From Acorus gramineus (Eukaryota > Streptophyta > Magnoliopsida > Acorales > Acoraceae): a stretch of DNA of 64,000 nt. The stretch covers positions 3,785,279-3,849,278 of the forward strand of contig CM060857.1 in NCBI GenBank assembly GCA_030737835.1, given 5' to 3'. Each line of letters opens with the position of its first letter. Position 1 is the stretch's first letter. The notes under the pieces were generated by a model. It did no database searches and was not told where the DNA came from. It was given only the letters and a program-made list of their open reading frames with translations. Below, piece by piece: positions 10,730 through 22,490 of this stretch. Position numbers and translations under genes: made by a program.

Positions 10730-11750
10730 AATTTAAATAACACCCTGTAAGTAGTCTGAAATCCATATAACCCTCCATATAACCCCTTGAAAACATATAT
10801 GTAAATTCAAATAATTCTTGAGTTAAAATTTCATTGATAGATGAAGAATATTTTATGAATATTCTATTTGGTTAACCCTAGTTGAAAATCCAGTATACTG
10901 TAAACTCTCCATAATTTTTTAAAAATGTCTAAAATTTGCTATAAATGACGATTTTACCCACTATAAAACCATATCCGGAGGATTACAATTGTCATTTACA
11001 AATAATTTTTTTTAGGGTTATTTATTTTCCACCTTCATAAAACAAGCTAATTATTAAAAAAAACCCTTCAAAACACAATATTATTATAAACCCTCTTAAA
11101 ATGTTAGCTGGCTTTGTAAAAAATCCAACCGTCAATAAATTAAATATGTTAGGGGAATATTCTATCTCAACATATGTATATTGACTATTTTACTCTTCCT
11201 ATTAGTGAAAAATGTATTTTAGGGTCAGTGTGATGGAATGTTATATTGTATTTTAGGCCTATTGTTTTTTTTTTGTTTTTTTTACCAAATGAAGCATTCT
11301 TCTTGAATCATTGTTTATGTCAAAAATGAATCTGCAGCACTCTAAGACATTTCAAGAGGTTGTAGAAGGGTATTTAAGACATTTTTCATTAATGGGAAGG
11401 GTAAAATAGTAAGTATACATATGTTGAGATAGAATGTTCCCCTAACATTCTTAATTTGTTGAATGTTTGGTTTTTTTTATGAAGCCTAATAATATTTTAA
11501 GAGGGTTTATAATATTATTGTATTTTAAAAGGAGTTTTTAATAATTTGTATGTTTTAAAAGGGGTGGAAGCTAAATAACTCATTTTTTAATTTTTAATGT
11601 ATTATACAGGAGTTTTTGATATATTGTGTTTTTTTTCAGAATTATCAAACAAAATATTTATAAATTTTTTTTCATTTATCAATCAAAATTTAACATGTGA
11701 TTATTTAGGTTTATCAGTGTTTTTAGGAGGTTATATTGATTTTAAGAAAA
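10730..11750. mobile_element. Outer inverted-repeat element carrying a nested insertion
   Basis: The left part (about 10730-10900) and the reverse complement of the right part (about 11590-11750) align imperfectly, for example ATCCATATAACC with ATCAATATAACC and TTTCATTGATAGATGAAG with TTTTGATTGATAAATGAA. The ends are too diverged to fix boundaries or a target duplication. A second element (11014-11581) lies between the arms. Probably an old MULE-type relic. Confidence 0.45.
11014..11581. mobile_element. Inverted-repeat element nested in the 10.7-11.75 kb element
   Basis: A 568-bp palindromic element. The left arm starts AGGGTTATTTATTTTCCACC; the right arm ends GGTGGAAGCTAAATAACTC. Pairing extends for roughly 200 bases and includes GGGGAATATTCTATCTCAAC and its complement. 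The flanks are T/A-rich and match at about 7 of 9 bases, so a 9-bp duplication is possible but not secure. Confidence 0.6.
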
Positions 11751-12566
11751 GTTAACCGATTTCATAAATTTCAAACTATTTACTCAAGGAATTATTTTGA
11801 TTTTTCTCTGATATTTATAATAATAATAATAATAATAATAATTAATAATTGGACAAGAAAACCTCCACTGTCCCTCCCTCCTGAAGAGAGCCCTGTCATG
11901 TCACTCCTTTTCCTTCTTGTGAGTTCTCTCTTAAGGCTTTTCAGTTTTCCAAGGCCTGAAACTTATATATGATGAATGGAATTTTCACAGCCTCCTATAT
12001 TTCCACACCCCCCTACTGGCCTAATAATCCACTCATCTCATCTAATGCAGAGACTAGAGAGTGGTTGATTAGACAAGTTTATCTGGAGTGACAATATCAA
12101 AAAGCACTTCATCAAAAGCAGAGCCCATCGCGGCATTTCAGATGTCTCTCCATTGTGGTCGGATGCACTCACTCAAACTTAACTTCTCGCTTACAATTTA
12201 TTCAATTTTTCATATTTATATATTTTTCTCATTTCATAGTGGTTTGGTTTGTGTCCTGTGGGAATCATATACAATTTTTTTTTTTTTTTTAACTTATATA
12301 TGGAGATGTCTCATTTTGTCATTGGGGGAGATGTACAAAAAAAAAACAAAAGGAGTATCTGATCGAAGTATAAAATAGTATCTGTGCACATAATTTTTAT
12401 TCAGTCTATCTTTAGTACGTATGTTTTAAAAAAAAATAAAAAAGAATACCCGATTGACATAGAAAATAGGATTTGATTGGATCTTCAAATATAGGTATTG
12501 ATCACCTTAAAACTCATATAATGCCACACATGTCAGCATGAAAATGAGTGTGGACCAATGTGTATT
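11751..12566. other. Intergenic sequence left of the copia element
   Basis: Contains an (ATA)n run near 11819-11840. Several short open frames are not supported by composition. No gene recognised. Confidence 0.45.
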
Positions 12567-13057
12567 TGTAAGACTAAATTCACATTATCGGAGACTTACG
12601 GATCGACATATTTAATCTGAATGATTGAAGGTCGATTATGATCTGTCTCTAACTCATCTTTTTTCTGTCTTTTAGTTCTCTGCAACGAAAAATAAAAGTG
12701 ATAAAAGAAGATTTAACTTCCTCACTTTAACTTTTCTGGACTTGGGATATCTAATGGGATTCAATCCCTTTTATATGCTAAGAGGGGGGCCAGATCTTTA
12801 TGGAATCACACCCATTACGGATTTCTCCTACTTAATCCCAAAATGTGGATAGTTACTGTAACAGAATTAGAATCACAATCAATCCAGTACTTCTCAACCG
12901 TGTAATGTGTGAGCCACTTTAAGTGAGAGATTATGATGAATAGAAAATGTGTCCCACTTCGTAACAAATAGTCAAAGTAATTTTAATCACAATAACTACT
13001 TTTTAAAATAGTGGGATATTAATCCTTATCTTTAATTGTTCATCCATATCTCTAACA
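12567..13057 (-). repeat. 3' LTR of the copia element
   Basis: 491 bases bounded by TG...CA (TGTAAGACTA at the left, TCTCTAACA at the right). Homologous to 19291-19742 throughout, with an extra ~40 bases near 12770. As the element reads on the - strand, this is its 3' LTR. Confidence 0.85.
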
Positions 13058-13075
13058 TTCTCCCACTTGGCCCAT
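13058..13075 (-). other. Polypurine tract of the copia element
   Basis: Read on the - strand, the bases next to the 3' LTR are GGCCAAGTGGGAGAA, a typical copia plus-strand primer tract. Confidence 0.7.
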
Positions 13076-13499
13076 ATAACACACGTCCTCTTTGAAAAGA
13101 ATATTTTATAAAAAAAAATATAATATAATAATAAACTTGATGTACTGAATTGATCAAATTTGAAAAAACAAGAATGCGCGCGCTTTGAAAAATGATTCCA
13201 GAAATTCTGTATCTTTAACTCAATTCAAGGGAATCAATGACAAGAACTATGACGGTTCTACTACATTATAGTAGAGTAGTCCCTTTCATAATTACAATAT
13301 CATTTTATCCTTTAAATCAAGTACCTTTATTTAGACAAAACTTTATGTCTACCAAATGAAAAGGCTATAACCAAATGCCTTTTACACGGCCCTCTTTATT
13401 GTCCACATGGACATTTACTTGATTAACACAATGTATTAAAAGACAAAATGAATGTTATTCATAAATAAACCAAAGTTCAACCATAAAATATTGAAAATT

Positions 13500-14190
13500 A
13501 CACCAAGCTCCAATCTGAAATGAGACCCATATATTCTACATGTTTCTCATACAATGTGGGTGCTAGCCCTTTAGTCATAGGATCTGCAAGCATCATGTCG
13601 GTGCTAATATAATCAATCGATATGTAGCCCTTCTCAATCATTTCTTTAACAACATAATACTTAACCTTAATGTGCTTAAGGCCCTTGTATATCTTTCTGT
13701 TGTTAGCGAAAAGGACAGTAGCTGAGTTGTCACAATAAATCTTTATTGGTCTTGAGATGGACTTTACCACTTGAAGCTCTGTGACAAAATTCTTTAGTGC
13801 TAATGCTTGAGATGTGGTTGTGTGACAAGCCATATACTCTGCGTGCATGGTAGAGGAAGAGATCGCCTTTTGCTTCTCACTCTTCCATGAAACAACACCA
13901 CCACCAAGCATGAAGACATATCAAGATGTTGATTTAGAGTCATCGGAGCACCCAGCACAATCAGAGTCGGAGTACCCAATGAGTTCAAGATTATCTGACC
14001 TTCTATATGTGAGCAAATGTTCTTTCGTCCCTTGAAGGTATCTCATAACCTTTCTGGCTGCCTTCCAATGCTCCATGCCTAGATTACTTTGATACCTTCC
14101 AAGTAATCCAACTGCATAGGCAATGTCAGGACGAGTGCATGTTTGATCATACATCAGGCTGCCAAAAGCGGAAGCATAAGGAATTTTCTC
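13500..14190 (-). mobile_element. Copia RNase H part
   Basis: Fossil coding part. The translation contains RPDIAYAVGLLGRY, GYSDSDCAG, VSWKSEKQKAISSSTMHAEY and KIYCDNSATVLFANN, which are conserved copia RNase H blocks. It lies downstream of the RT part in the element's reading direction. Confidence 0.85.
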
Positions 14191-14199
14191 CATCTCTAG

Positions 14200-15110
14200 A
14201 GTTTCAAGTTTATTCCTTGAACATTAAGCTTTACTAAGTTTGTCACCCTTTTGGACAGGAGCCGCACAAGGTTTACAGTTACTCATGCCGAACCTCTCAA
14301 GCACTTTAGCGATGTAGGTCCTTTTAGATAGTCCAAGTAAATACTTAGATCTATCTCTGTGAATCTCTATGCCTAAAACATAGGAGGCTTCACCCATATC
14401 CTTCATCTCAAAATTTTGGCTAAGAAAGTTCTTAGTGTCATGAAGTAACCCTAAATCATTACTAACAAGAAGAATGTCATCGACATACAGAACCAGAAAT
14501 ATAAACTTGCTCTCACTGACCTTGAGATATATACATTGATCAACAATGTTTTCCTTAAAACCATAGGTCATAATTACCTCATTGAATTTGAGGTACCACT
14601 GTCGGGAGGCTTGTTTAAGTCCATATATCGACTTCCTTAATTTGCATACTAGATGTTCCTTGTCTTTTTGTGAGAAGCCTTCAGGTTGATCCATATATAC
14701 CTCCTCATAAAGATCTCCATTTAAAAATGCTGTTTTCACATCCATTTGGTGAAGCTCTAAATCAAAATGAGCTACCAATGCCATAATAATTCTAAGGGAG
14801 TCCTTCTGAGAGACTAGAGAGAAGGTCTCTATATAGTCGATGCCTTCAATTTGAGTGAAACCTTTTGCTACAAGTCTGGCTTTATGTCTCTCTATGTTGC
14901 CTTTAGAGTCCCTTTTGGTCTTGTAGACCCATTTGCACCCAACAGGTTTAACTTCTTCATGCAACTCAACAAGATCCCAGACATTGTTCTTTTGCATAGA
15001 ATTTAACTCTTCTTTCATAGCATCGTACCACTTAGATGAATCTCTATTATTTATGGCTTGTGAAAATGAAATAGGATCTTCTAATTCATGGCTTTCATGT
15101 AGATACACAA
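14200..15110 (-). mobile_element. Copia reverse transcriptase part
   Basis: Fossil coding part. The translation has VGCKWVYKTKRDSKG, RHKARLVAKGFTQ, DVKTAFLNGDLYEEVYM, QPEGF, YGLKQASRQW and the catalytic YVDDILL, all diagnostic of plant Ty1/copia reverse transcriptase. Confidence 0.93.
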
Positions 15111-15399
15111 CATATTCATCTGATATAGCTTTCCTTCTTTCTCTTGAATACCTTCTTAATGGGATTTGAATTTCCTCTTGAACTGGATGAGGAATTTCAT
15201 TTACCGGTTCAGGTTCTTGATGAGGTAGATCTTAAACAATAGGTTGTGGTTCCACAATTCTTTGTTGAATTAATGGATATGAAACTATCAAACTATCAAC
15301 AATATCAGGTGTCGTTTCTATTATCTCCTCGAATACAATGTTTCGAGGTTCCACGCTCCCATTGATTAAGTCATCATCAAGAAATTTTACTACATCAGT

Positions 15400-16300
15400 T
15401 TCAACTATTCTGGTTTGGAGTGAAGGACAGTAAAATTTATATCCTTGAATCTTTCCGGATATCCAATAAAATATGCACTTACTGTCCTAGAATCTAATTT
15501 TCTTTCATGTGGATTATGTAACCTAGCCTTTGCTTGACAACCCCACGTATGTATGTGATTTAAACTAGGTTTCTTTCCTGTCCATATTTCAAAAGTTGTT
15601 TTTGGTACAGCATTCGAAGGAATCCTGTTTAACAAATAAATAGCAGTCTTTAAGGCCTCACTCCACAAGAACGAAGGAAGTGAAGAATTACTAATCATAC
15701 TCCTAACCATGTCCAAAAGAGTGCGATTCCTTCTTTCGGCAACACCATTTTGATTAGGTCTGCCTGGCATGGAATATTGTGCTTGAATTCCACATCCTTC
15801 AAGGAACCTACCAAATGGACCTATAGCTCTTCCAGCTTCAGTGTGTCTACCATAATACTCACCACCCCTATCTGACCTTACCACTTTGATTCTTTTATTT
15901 TGTTGGTTTTCTACCTCTGCCTTGAAAACTTTAAAGGCATTGATTGCTTCTGATTTCTCAGAGAGCATGTAGATATAACCATATCTTGAGTGGTCATCAG
16001 TGAATGTGATGAAGTATCTTTCGCCACTTATACAAGGAGGAAAAGGACCACAAATATCTGTATAGATTAATTCTAATGTTCAATTACTCCTTATGGCATT
16101 TCTTTTATAGGTTTTGGGCTGCTTTCCCTTTATGCAGTCTACACATGTCCCAAAATCAAAGAAATCAAGTGAAGGTAGTATACCCTCTTTGACTAATCTC
16201 CGGATTCTCTCTTCTGAGACATGGCCTAATCTTTTATGCCAAAGCATGGATGATGTTTCATCTATTCTTCCACGCTTAGTGCCAACATTTCTATGCAAGG
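15400..16300 (-). mobile_element. Copia integrase part
   Basis: Fossil coding part. The GAG-pre-integrase segment shows LWHKRLGHVSEERIRRLVKEG and a C-x-D-C pair (zinc-binding HHCC type). The core shows VVRSDRGGEYYGR and QNGVAERRNRTLLDMVRSM, carrying conserved acidic residues of the catalytic core, followed by WGCQAKARLHN. Confidence 0.9.
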
Positions 16301-17590
16301 TTAAAAGGGATTGCTGATGGAATTATCAAGATGCAGTCTGTATAAACCATCCACAAGAATTCCAGAACCAACTAATTGGGAATTATGGGAAATAGACAAA
16401 CCACAATTATTGAAATTAAATGAGAAACCAACACGATCCAGTCTAGCAACAGAAATCAAATTTCGGGAATAACTGGGAATAAAGAAAGTGTTCTCAAGGT
16501 CTAAAACAAAACCACTGTCTAAGATCAATCTAAAGGTTCCTACAGCCTCCACGCGTGAACGCATCCCATTTCCTGATATGATGCATCGTTCACTCTCAGT
16601 TGGAGTCCTTTGTGACAGAAAGCTCCGCATAGAATTGGCAACATGGATTGTGGCACCAGAGTCAATCCACCATGAGTAATTTGGAACAGAAACCATCTTC
16701 AATTGTTAGCACACAAAAGCCAAATGATTATCTTTCTTGGCAAGCCATTTCTGATATTTCTGACAGTCTTTCATGTGTCCTTTCTTCTTGCAAAAGAAGC
16801 ACTTTATCACTGGTTTTCCGGTTTGATTCGGAATGGAACCAGAGCTTAAGCTTCCAACTTGGTTCTGAATAGTTGAAGCTTTCTTTGACTTCTTCTTGAA
16901 AGGGATGCCTTTTCCTTTTCCAGTATACTTGTTCATCACATGAGAAGTTAAATTAACATTATCCATATTCTCTTGCTTTAGCCTCTCTTCCTCTTGCACA
17001 CACATGGTCAGAAGTTCATTGATTGATCAATCTTCCTTATGTGTGTTGTAGGAAATTTTGAATGGACCATATTGAGACGGTAAAGAGTTGATAACAAAGT
17101 GTACCAAGAAGGAATCAGAAATGGTTACTTCAAGTGTGTTTAATTGAGCAGCTAGATCTCACATTTGCATTATGTCTTCACGAATAGCTCCGGATCCTTT
17201 ATACTTCATGCATGACAATTTGTTCATTAGGGTGTTGGCCAAGGCTTTATTGGAGCTAACAAATTGTTTCTCCACATTTTTTAGATAAGATTGGGCTGCG
17301 TCACACTCAGGGATAGATCCCCGAATGTTCTTTCCCACATACGCTTTCATCAACAAAAGAGCTTGCCGATTTGAGCGTTCCCATTTCTCATACTTTGCCT
17401 TTTCTTCTTGCGTGCTCTCTGCATTGAGGGGAGCAGGTTTGTCCTCCTTCAACGCAAGATCCATATCCATCCACCCTAATGTTAAATTGATTTGTTCCTT
17501 CCATTCAGTAAAGTTTGATCCATTAAGGATATGAATATTGCTGTTATTACTTGAAACAAAAGCAGGAGAAATTACTGAAAAGGACAATAT
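16300..17590 (-). mobile_element. Copia gag and protease parts
   Basis: Fossil coding part. The gag start reads LNGSNFTEWKEQINLTLGWM with a lysine-rich middle and a CCHC-like zinc knuckle (CFFCKKKGHMK). The aspartic protease follows as SWWIDSGATIHVANSM, where DSGAT is the active-site motif. Confidence 0.85.
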
Positions 17591-19276
17591 TAACTCACAT
17601 CAGATATGAAATCAAATAATATCTTAAAATATAGGGCTACATATTATAACATTCAGTCAATGCATATATTCCAAATTATGCAATAAATTTCAAATATGTA
17701 TATGATAACCTTAAATATCTTTATTTGGTTGAGTGGTTAAGTAGCGGCATCATAAACCCCTCATTTGGGATTGAGTTTACCACCGCAATTAAACCTACAC
17801 TCATTTAGGTAGAAAAGATTCTACATGTAGAACTAGTGACATATGCTACGTCTCAGTAACGAAGAGTCTTCACACCTTAGGGCAAGCCATAGACTCCTGG
17901 GTATATAGAATGTAGGTTTGCTACTATTCTATTCCATTTTATACCTAAATCACATTGGCCCTCCTTTGGGATTGACCTATGTGTCGGTTTATAAAATGCA
18001 ATAAGATCGTCATTACTAACTTTATATGATTAATTCAATAATTTTAACATCTAAGGCCGCTTTGGCGTGCTCATAAATATTAAAGTATGAATTAAATCAT
18101 CCTAATGTAATGATAACTTTTACTTTAAGCATGTTAATAAAAAAAAGTCATACCATATAACATGCATGTCAAAATACCAAAATAATTAAATCATACAAAT
18201 AATTAACATGATATTTGTAGAGTTTAAAATTCATCACAAAATATGCACGTCAATGGTATATTAACAAACTAATTATTTTAATTCCCTTAACAAAATGTGA
18301 ATAATAATTTTTACAGAAATCAGGGACTAAAATTTAATTTTCCAGAATATCAGAGTTCTGTTTGCAAAAGTGCTATTATCCAGAATTCTATTTTATTTAC
18401 AGAATTTTAGGGTTCCTTTTGCAAAAGTATCTTTATCCTGAAATCACATAGTATCAGGGTTTCTTTTGCAAAACTGTCATTATCTTGAGATTTGTAAATT
18501 ATGAGATCATCTTTATTGGTTTATGAAATAACGAACTTTTAAAATTTAAATTTATAAACATTTCTTATAAATCTCAGAGATACTTGATTAGATTAGAGAT
18601 AACTTCATAATCTAACATAAGATATGGATAATAACTACATCAATCAAATGAAGATAAAATTTATTCAATTCAAAAGATGTAAATCTTAAATCATTTTGCA
18701 TACCTATTCATAACAAACTTAATTTATTTATTTATTTAATTGGCATTCATTTTACCCTTCATTAAAAAAAATAACATAAATGTCATACAAGGTTTAAGAG
18801 TCCCGATTGACATGTCGATTAAAATAAATAAAATCAAATAATCAAATCCAAATAGAAGACATGATCATAACCAATCGGCCTCTACTATAAATCATACACA
18901 TAATATATGAACAAGGTTCATTTCATTATCTTATATGCATACACATATATCAAAGTACAATTAATGAAGCCCTGGATGCAAATGTCAAGCATTCTCCATT
19001 AAAAACTATATACGGTAAGCATTTGATGTATTCCGTGTACATGCATATATGAATAAGAATATTTCAATTGTTAAATACACATGCATATACACATGCCGAT
19101 TAAACATATGCCGATTTAAATATACATATGCATGAGATAAGCATACAAGTGTTAGCATGTAAGACATGCATGTTATATCATCTATAATTCAAAGCAAATG
19201 AATTATTTAACATATATATGATGAATAAAACTAGATATCATAATTAAAATATATTATTAAATAATTCTATAACCAT
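17590..19276 (-). other. Long leader of the copia element
   Basis: About 1.7 kb between the 5' LTR and gag with no coding signal. It holds a SINE-like segment (17710-17990) and three copies of a ~60-base motif ending TTTGCAAAA, near 18355, 18417 and 18467. Many plant copia leaders are much shorter, so part of this may be inserted DNA. Confidence 0.6.
17715..17990 (+). mobile_element. Possible SINE fragment inside the copia leader
   Basis: TTGGTTGAGTGGTTAAG resembles the tRNA-type Pol III A box. GGGATTGAGTTTACC, 42 bases further on, is a weak B box. The second half includes a repeat of CTTTGGGATTGA wording. No poly(A) or target duplication was found, so this is tentative. Confidence 0.3.
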
Positions 19277-19288
19277 GTTCTGATACCA
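19277..19288 (-). other. Primer-binding site of the copia element
   Basis: On the - strand this reads TGGTATCAGAAC, two bases inside the 5' LTR. It matches the initiator-methionine tRNA 3' end used by most plant copia elements, with one difference in the shown core. Confidence 0.75.
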
Positions 19289-19290
19289 AT

Positions 19291-19742
19291 TGTTAGACTA
19301 AATTCAGAGTATTGGAGACTTACGGATCGATATATTTAATCTGAATGATTGGAGGTCGATCACGATCGGTCTCTAACTGATCTTCTTTCTATCTTTTAGT
19401 TCTCTGCAACTAAAAATAAAAGTGGTAAAAGAATATTTGACTTCTTCTCTTTAGCTTTTCTGGACTTGGGATATCTAATGGGATAAGAGGGGGCCAAATC
19501 TCAGTAATGAGATCTTTATGGAATCATTCCTCTCACTTAATCGCGGGATGTGGGTAATTACTGTAACAGAATTAGAATCACAATCAATACTTCTCAACCG
19601 TGTGATGTGTAAGTGAGAGGATGAATAGAAAATGTGTCCCACTTCGTAACAAATAGTCAAAGTATTTTTAATCACAATAACTACTTTTCAAAATAGTGGG
19701 ATACTAATCCTTATCTTTAATTGTTCAACCATATCTCCAACA
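19291..19742 (-). repeat. 5' LTR of the copia element
   Basis: 452 bases bounded by TGTTAGACTA and CTCCAACA, homologous to 12567-13057 and followed inward by the primer-binding site. The direct neighbours do not show a clear 5-bp duplication. Confidence 0.87.
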
Positions 19743-19985
19743 ATATCATCTTAATATTATTAATTTTTCATTCAATTAATATACGATTTGGGTTAAGCTA
19801 GTATCTATTTGTTTTTCATAAAATTTGTTTAAAAAAAAAATGTATATAATTCATTTTAATTTATATTTTATTTTTTTAAAAGTGTCTAGTAACTAAAACA
19901 ATATATATTTTAAATAAATTAAAACATAAAATAAATCAAAACATATCGAAGCCTCTCATCATTTCACATGGACCATTTAAATGAA

Positions 19986-21300
19986 GGGTTAAAGACATAT
20001 AAGTCCTTACAAACATGGAAAAACCCATATAAGTTCCTACTAAAATTGAGACAGATGTACAAGTCCCTGAAAACTCAGAAAAAACCCAATCATCACCCCT
20101 GAGTTAAATTTCCATCCAAACTTAACGGAATATTCCTAGAATGTTCCATTACATATAATTGTGTAGACATTGATGTCCCTATAAACAGTCATAAAGACAA
20201 ATTAGTCCATGCAAAAGACAAAATTGCCCCTAAAAGACTTTTACATTAAATTGTGTACACATTGTAGTCCCTATAAATAATCATAAAGACAAATTAGTCC
20301 CCGCAAAAGATAAAATTACCCTTGAAAGACTTTTACATTTAATTGAATAGACATTACAGTCCTTATAAACAATCGTAAAGACAAATTGATCCCTGTAAAA
20401 AACAAAAATACCCCTGAAGGATTTTTATATTTAATTGTGCAGACATTGCAATCCTTATAAACAATCATAAAGACAAATAATATAATTTATTTATTTATTT
20501 TTTTATCTTCTATCCTATCGCTCACACTCCACCTGAAGATCTCAATTTGGATGTAAAAAAAATATTTTAACCAGTAGAATGCATTATTTTTACCTTTTTA
20601 TTTGTAGGGAAGTAAAAAAAATGGCATGAGTTTATTAAAATTCTCTCTGCTAGGAATGTAAATAAACAAATTTTGTAGAAAATCATGTATAGGTATTTCA
20701 AAGCAAGCAAACACTTTAAAGAAAAGAGCATTATTCATTACTTGTTCAGGTGAAGTGTGAGCAATAGGATAAAAGATTAAAGAATAAATAAAAAAATTAT
20801 ATTATTTGTCTTTATGATTGTTTATAAGTAAATAAGAGCTGCAATTTCTACACAATTAAATGTAAAAATCCTTCAGGGGCATTTTTATCTTTTACATAGA
20901 CCAATTTGTCTTTACGATTATTTATAAGGACTGTAATGTTTATCCAATTAAATGTAAAAATCTTTTAGGGGTAATTTTATCTTTTGCAAGAACTAATTTG
21001 TCTTTATGATTGTTTATAGGGATTGCAATGTGTACACAATTTAATGTAAAAGTCTTTCACGGACAATTTTGTCTTTTGCAGTGACTAATTTGTCTTTGTA
21101 ACTGTTTATAAGGACTTCAATGTCTACACAATTATATGTGACAGAATATTCTTAGAATATTCCGTTAAGCTTGGATGAAAATTTAACTCAGGGATGATAA
21201 TTGGGTTTTTCTGAGTTTTCAGAGACTCGTATGTCTGTCCCAATTTTAGTAGGGACTTATATGGGTTTTCCCATTGTAGGGACATAGATGTCTTTAACCC
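19986..21300. mobile_element. MULE-type non-autonomous element (family B, long copy)
   Basis: A 1315-bp element with very long inverted arms (about 500 bases each). It starts GGGTTAAAGACATATAAGTCC and ends ATGTCTTTAACCC. Each arm carries tandem ~110-base units around 'aattgtgtagacattg...gacaaattagtcc'. The 9-bp flanks TTAAATGAA (19977-19985) and CTAAATAAA (21301-21309) match at 7 of 9. No transposase seen. Confidence 0.75.
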
Positions 21301-21406
21301 CTAAATAAAAGAAAACTTCTAATGCCATTTGATTCGCTGAATTCCCCTACTTAATTTACTGATTATGTTAACCATGATTTGATGGACATTGTTGTCCTTC
21401 TAAGAG

Positions 21407-22278
21407 CGTCTCCAATGGAGAGCTCTAAAATAGAGGCTAACAAAATATTTAAAAAAATAAAAAAATGAGTTTAGAGTTTCACTATTCATTCATCAACTCC
21501 AATCACAATCTCTATTTTCATCTCTATTTTTTATATTATTTTTTTTATAAAAATTTTAATTTATAATATCTCTCTTATTTTTTATGTAGAACACATAATT
21601 GAGACTTATTTGCAAAATTTAAAATCAGTGGAAGTTAATATTATTAGTTCCAAACTAGTGACCAGTAAACTTATCAGTTATTCCAAACTTATATTTGTAT
21701 CGAAAAACCTGTATTCGTATCTTGGTGAAATATATGTATCCAAAAAACCTGTATTCGTATCTAATTAAAATATCTGTATCTGAAAAACCTGTATCCGTAT
21801 CTGATTAAAATAATATTATAATATTATTTATTATGTGTTGTGTTTCGTTGTTGTACTTTATTTAATTTTTCATGTACTTTATTTTGTTGTACTATCAGTT
21901 TCAATTAGAATAAATAATATTTTAATACATAAGTGCAAATAATAATTAATATAATATTAATGTAAAAAATAAATAATATTATTAAATATATAATATTTTT
22001 AAACATATGTTAAATATATTCAATATTAGACTCATTTGAATCGTATCAATAACATCTATCAAACAGTACCAATTTTATAGAAATTGAAACTATGTAGTAG
22101 AAGTTATCAAGCATTTAAAAAAAAAATAAAAAAAAACACAAATTAAACCTCCATGTTTGGAGGCTCACACAGCCAAATATGGAGTCTCAATTGTTTTAGA
22201 GGCCCCTTATAGAGAACGGTTGGAGGCCAAATAAACTCCATTTTACAGTTTTGGCGATCTGTTGGAATCGCTCTAAGA
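21407..22278. mobile_element. MITE with AGCGTCTCCAA-type ends
   Basis: The left end AGAGCGTCTCCAATGG and right end TGTTGGAATCGCTCT are imperfect complements, a pattern seen in many plant miniature elements. CTAAG occurs next to both ends. Inside, 21691-21810 has three 40-bp tandem units (AAAAACCTGTATTCGTATCT), and the right third contains a fold-back (CATGTTTGGAGGCTC with its near complement). Superfamily uncertain. Confidence 0.5.
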
Positions 22279-22490
22279 TAGCGTTTGGTTGCGCGATTGC
22301 ACAACGTTTGCGATTACAGGAAGCTGGTTCTGCAATCGTGCAACCAAACAGTTTTGTGATCGCAGTTTTAAACCCAGCGATTGTAAGCAAATAGTGCTCA
22401 AAAACTGCGATTTCAGAAAGCTAGGAAAAGACAGCTTCCTACAATCGCAGTTTTAAATCCAGCGATTGCAGGCAAATGTATGCTTTTTGA
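22270..22490. repeat. Hairpin repeat GCGTTTGGTTGCGCGATTGC, copy 1
   Basis: Starts GCGTTTGGTTGCGCGATTGC and contains several alternating-strand copies of GCAATCGTGCAACCAAAC, CTGCGATTT and AGGAAGCT. It matches the longer palindromic copy at 25239-25646. Only part of the element seems present. A miniature DNA element is likely. Confidence 0.55.

Larger units (their letters stand above)
12567..19742 (-). mobile_element. Ty1/copia LTR retrotransposon, broken
   Basis: A 7.2-kb element on the - strand with an LTR at each end, a primer-binding site, a polypurine tract and parts for gag, protease, integrase, reverse transcriptase and RNase H in copia order (integrase before RT). The coding part is broken by about half a dozen lesions, so it looks dead. 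The LTRs differ at roughly 10% of positions by eye plus indels, which under usual plant rates suggests a few million years. No clear 5-bp target duplication remains. The copia clade is not determined. Confidence 0.92.

Noticed and set aside
12567-13057. Possible 5-bp target duplication of the copia element
   Set aside because: The flanks GTATT and ATATC do not match well enough to claim one.
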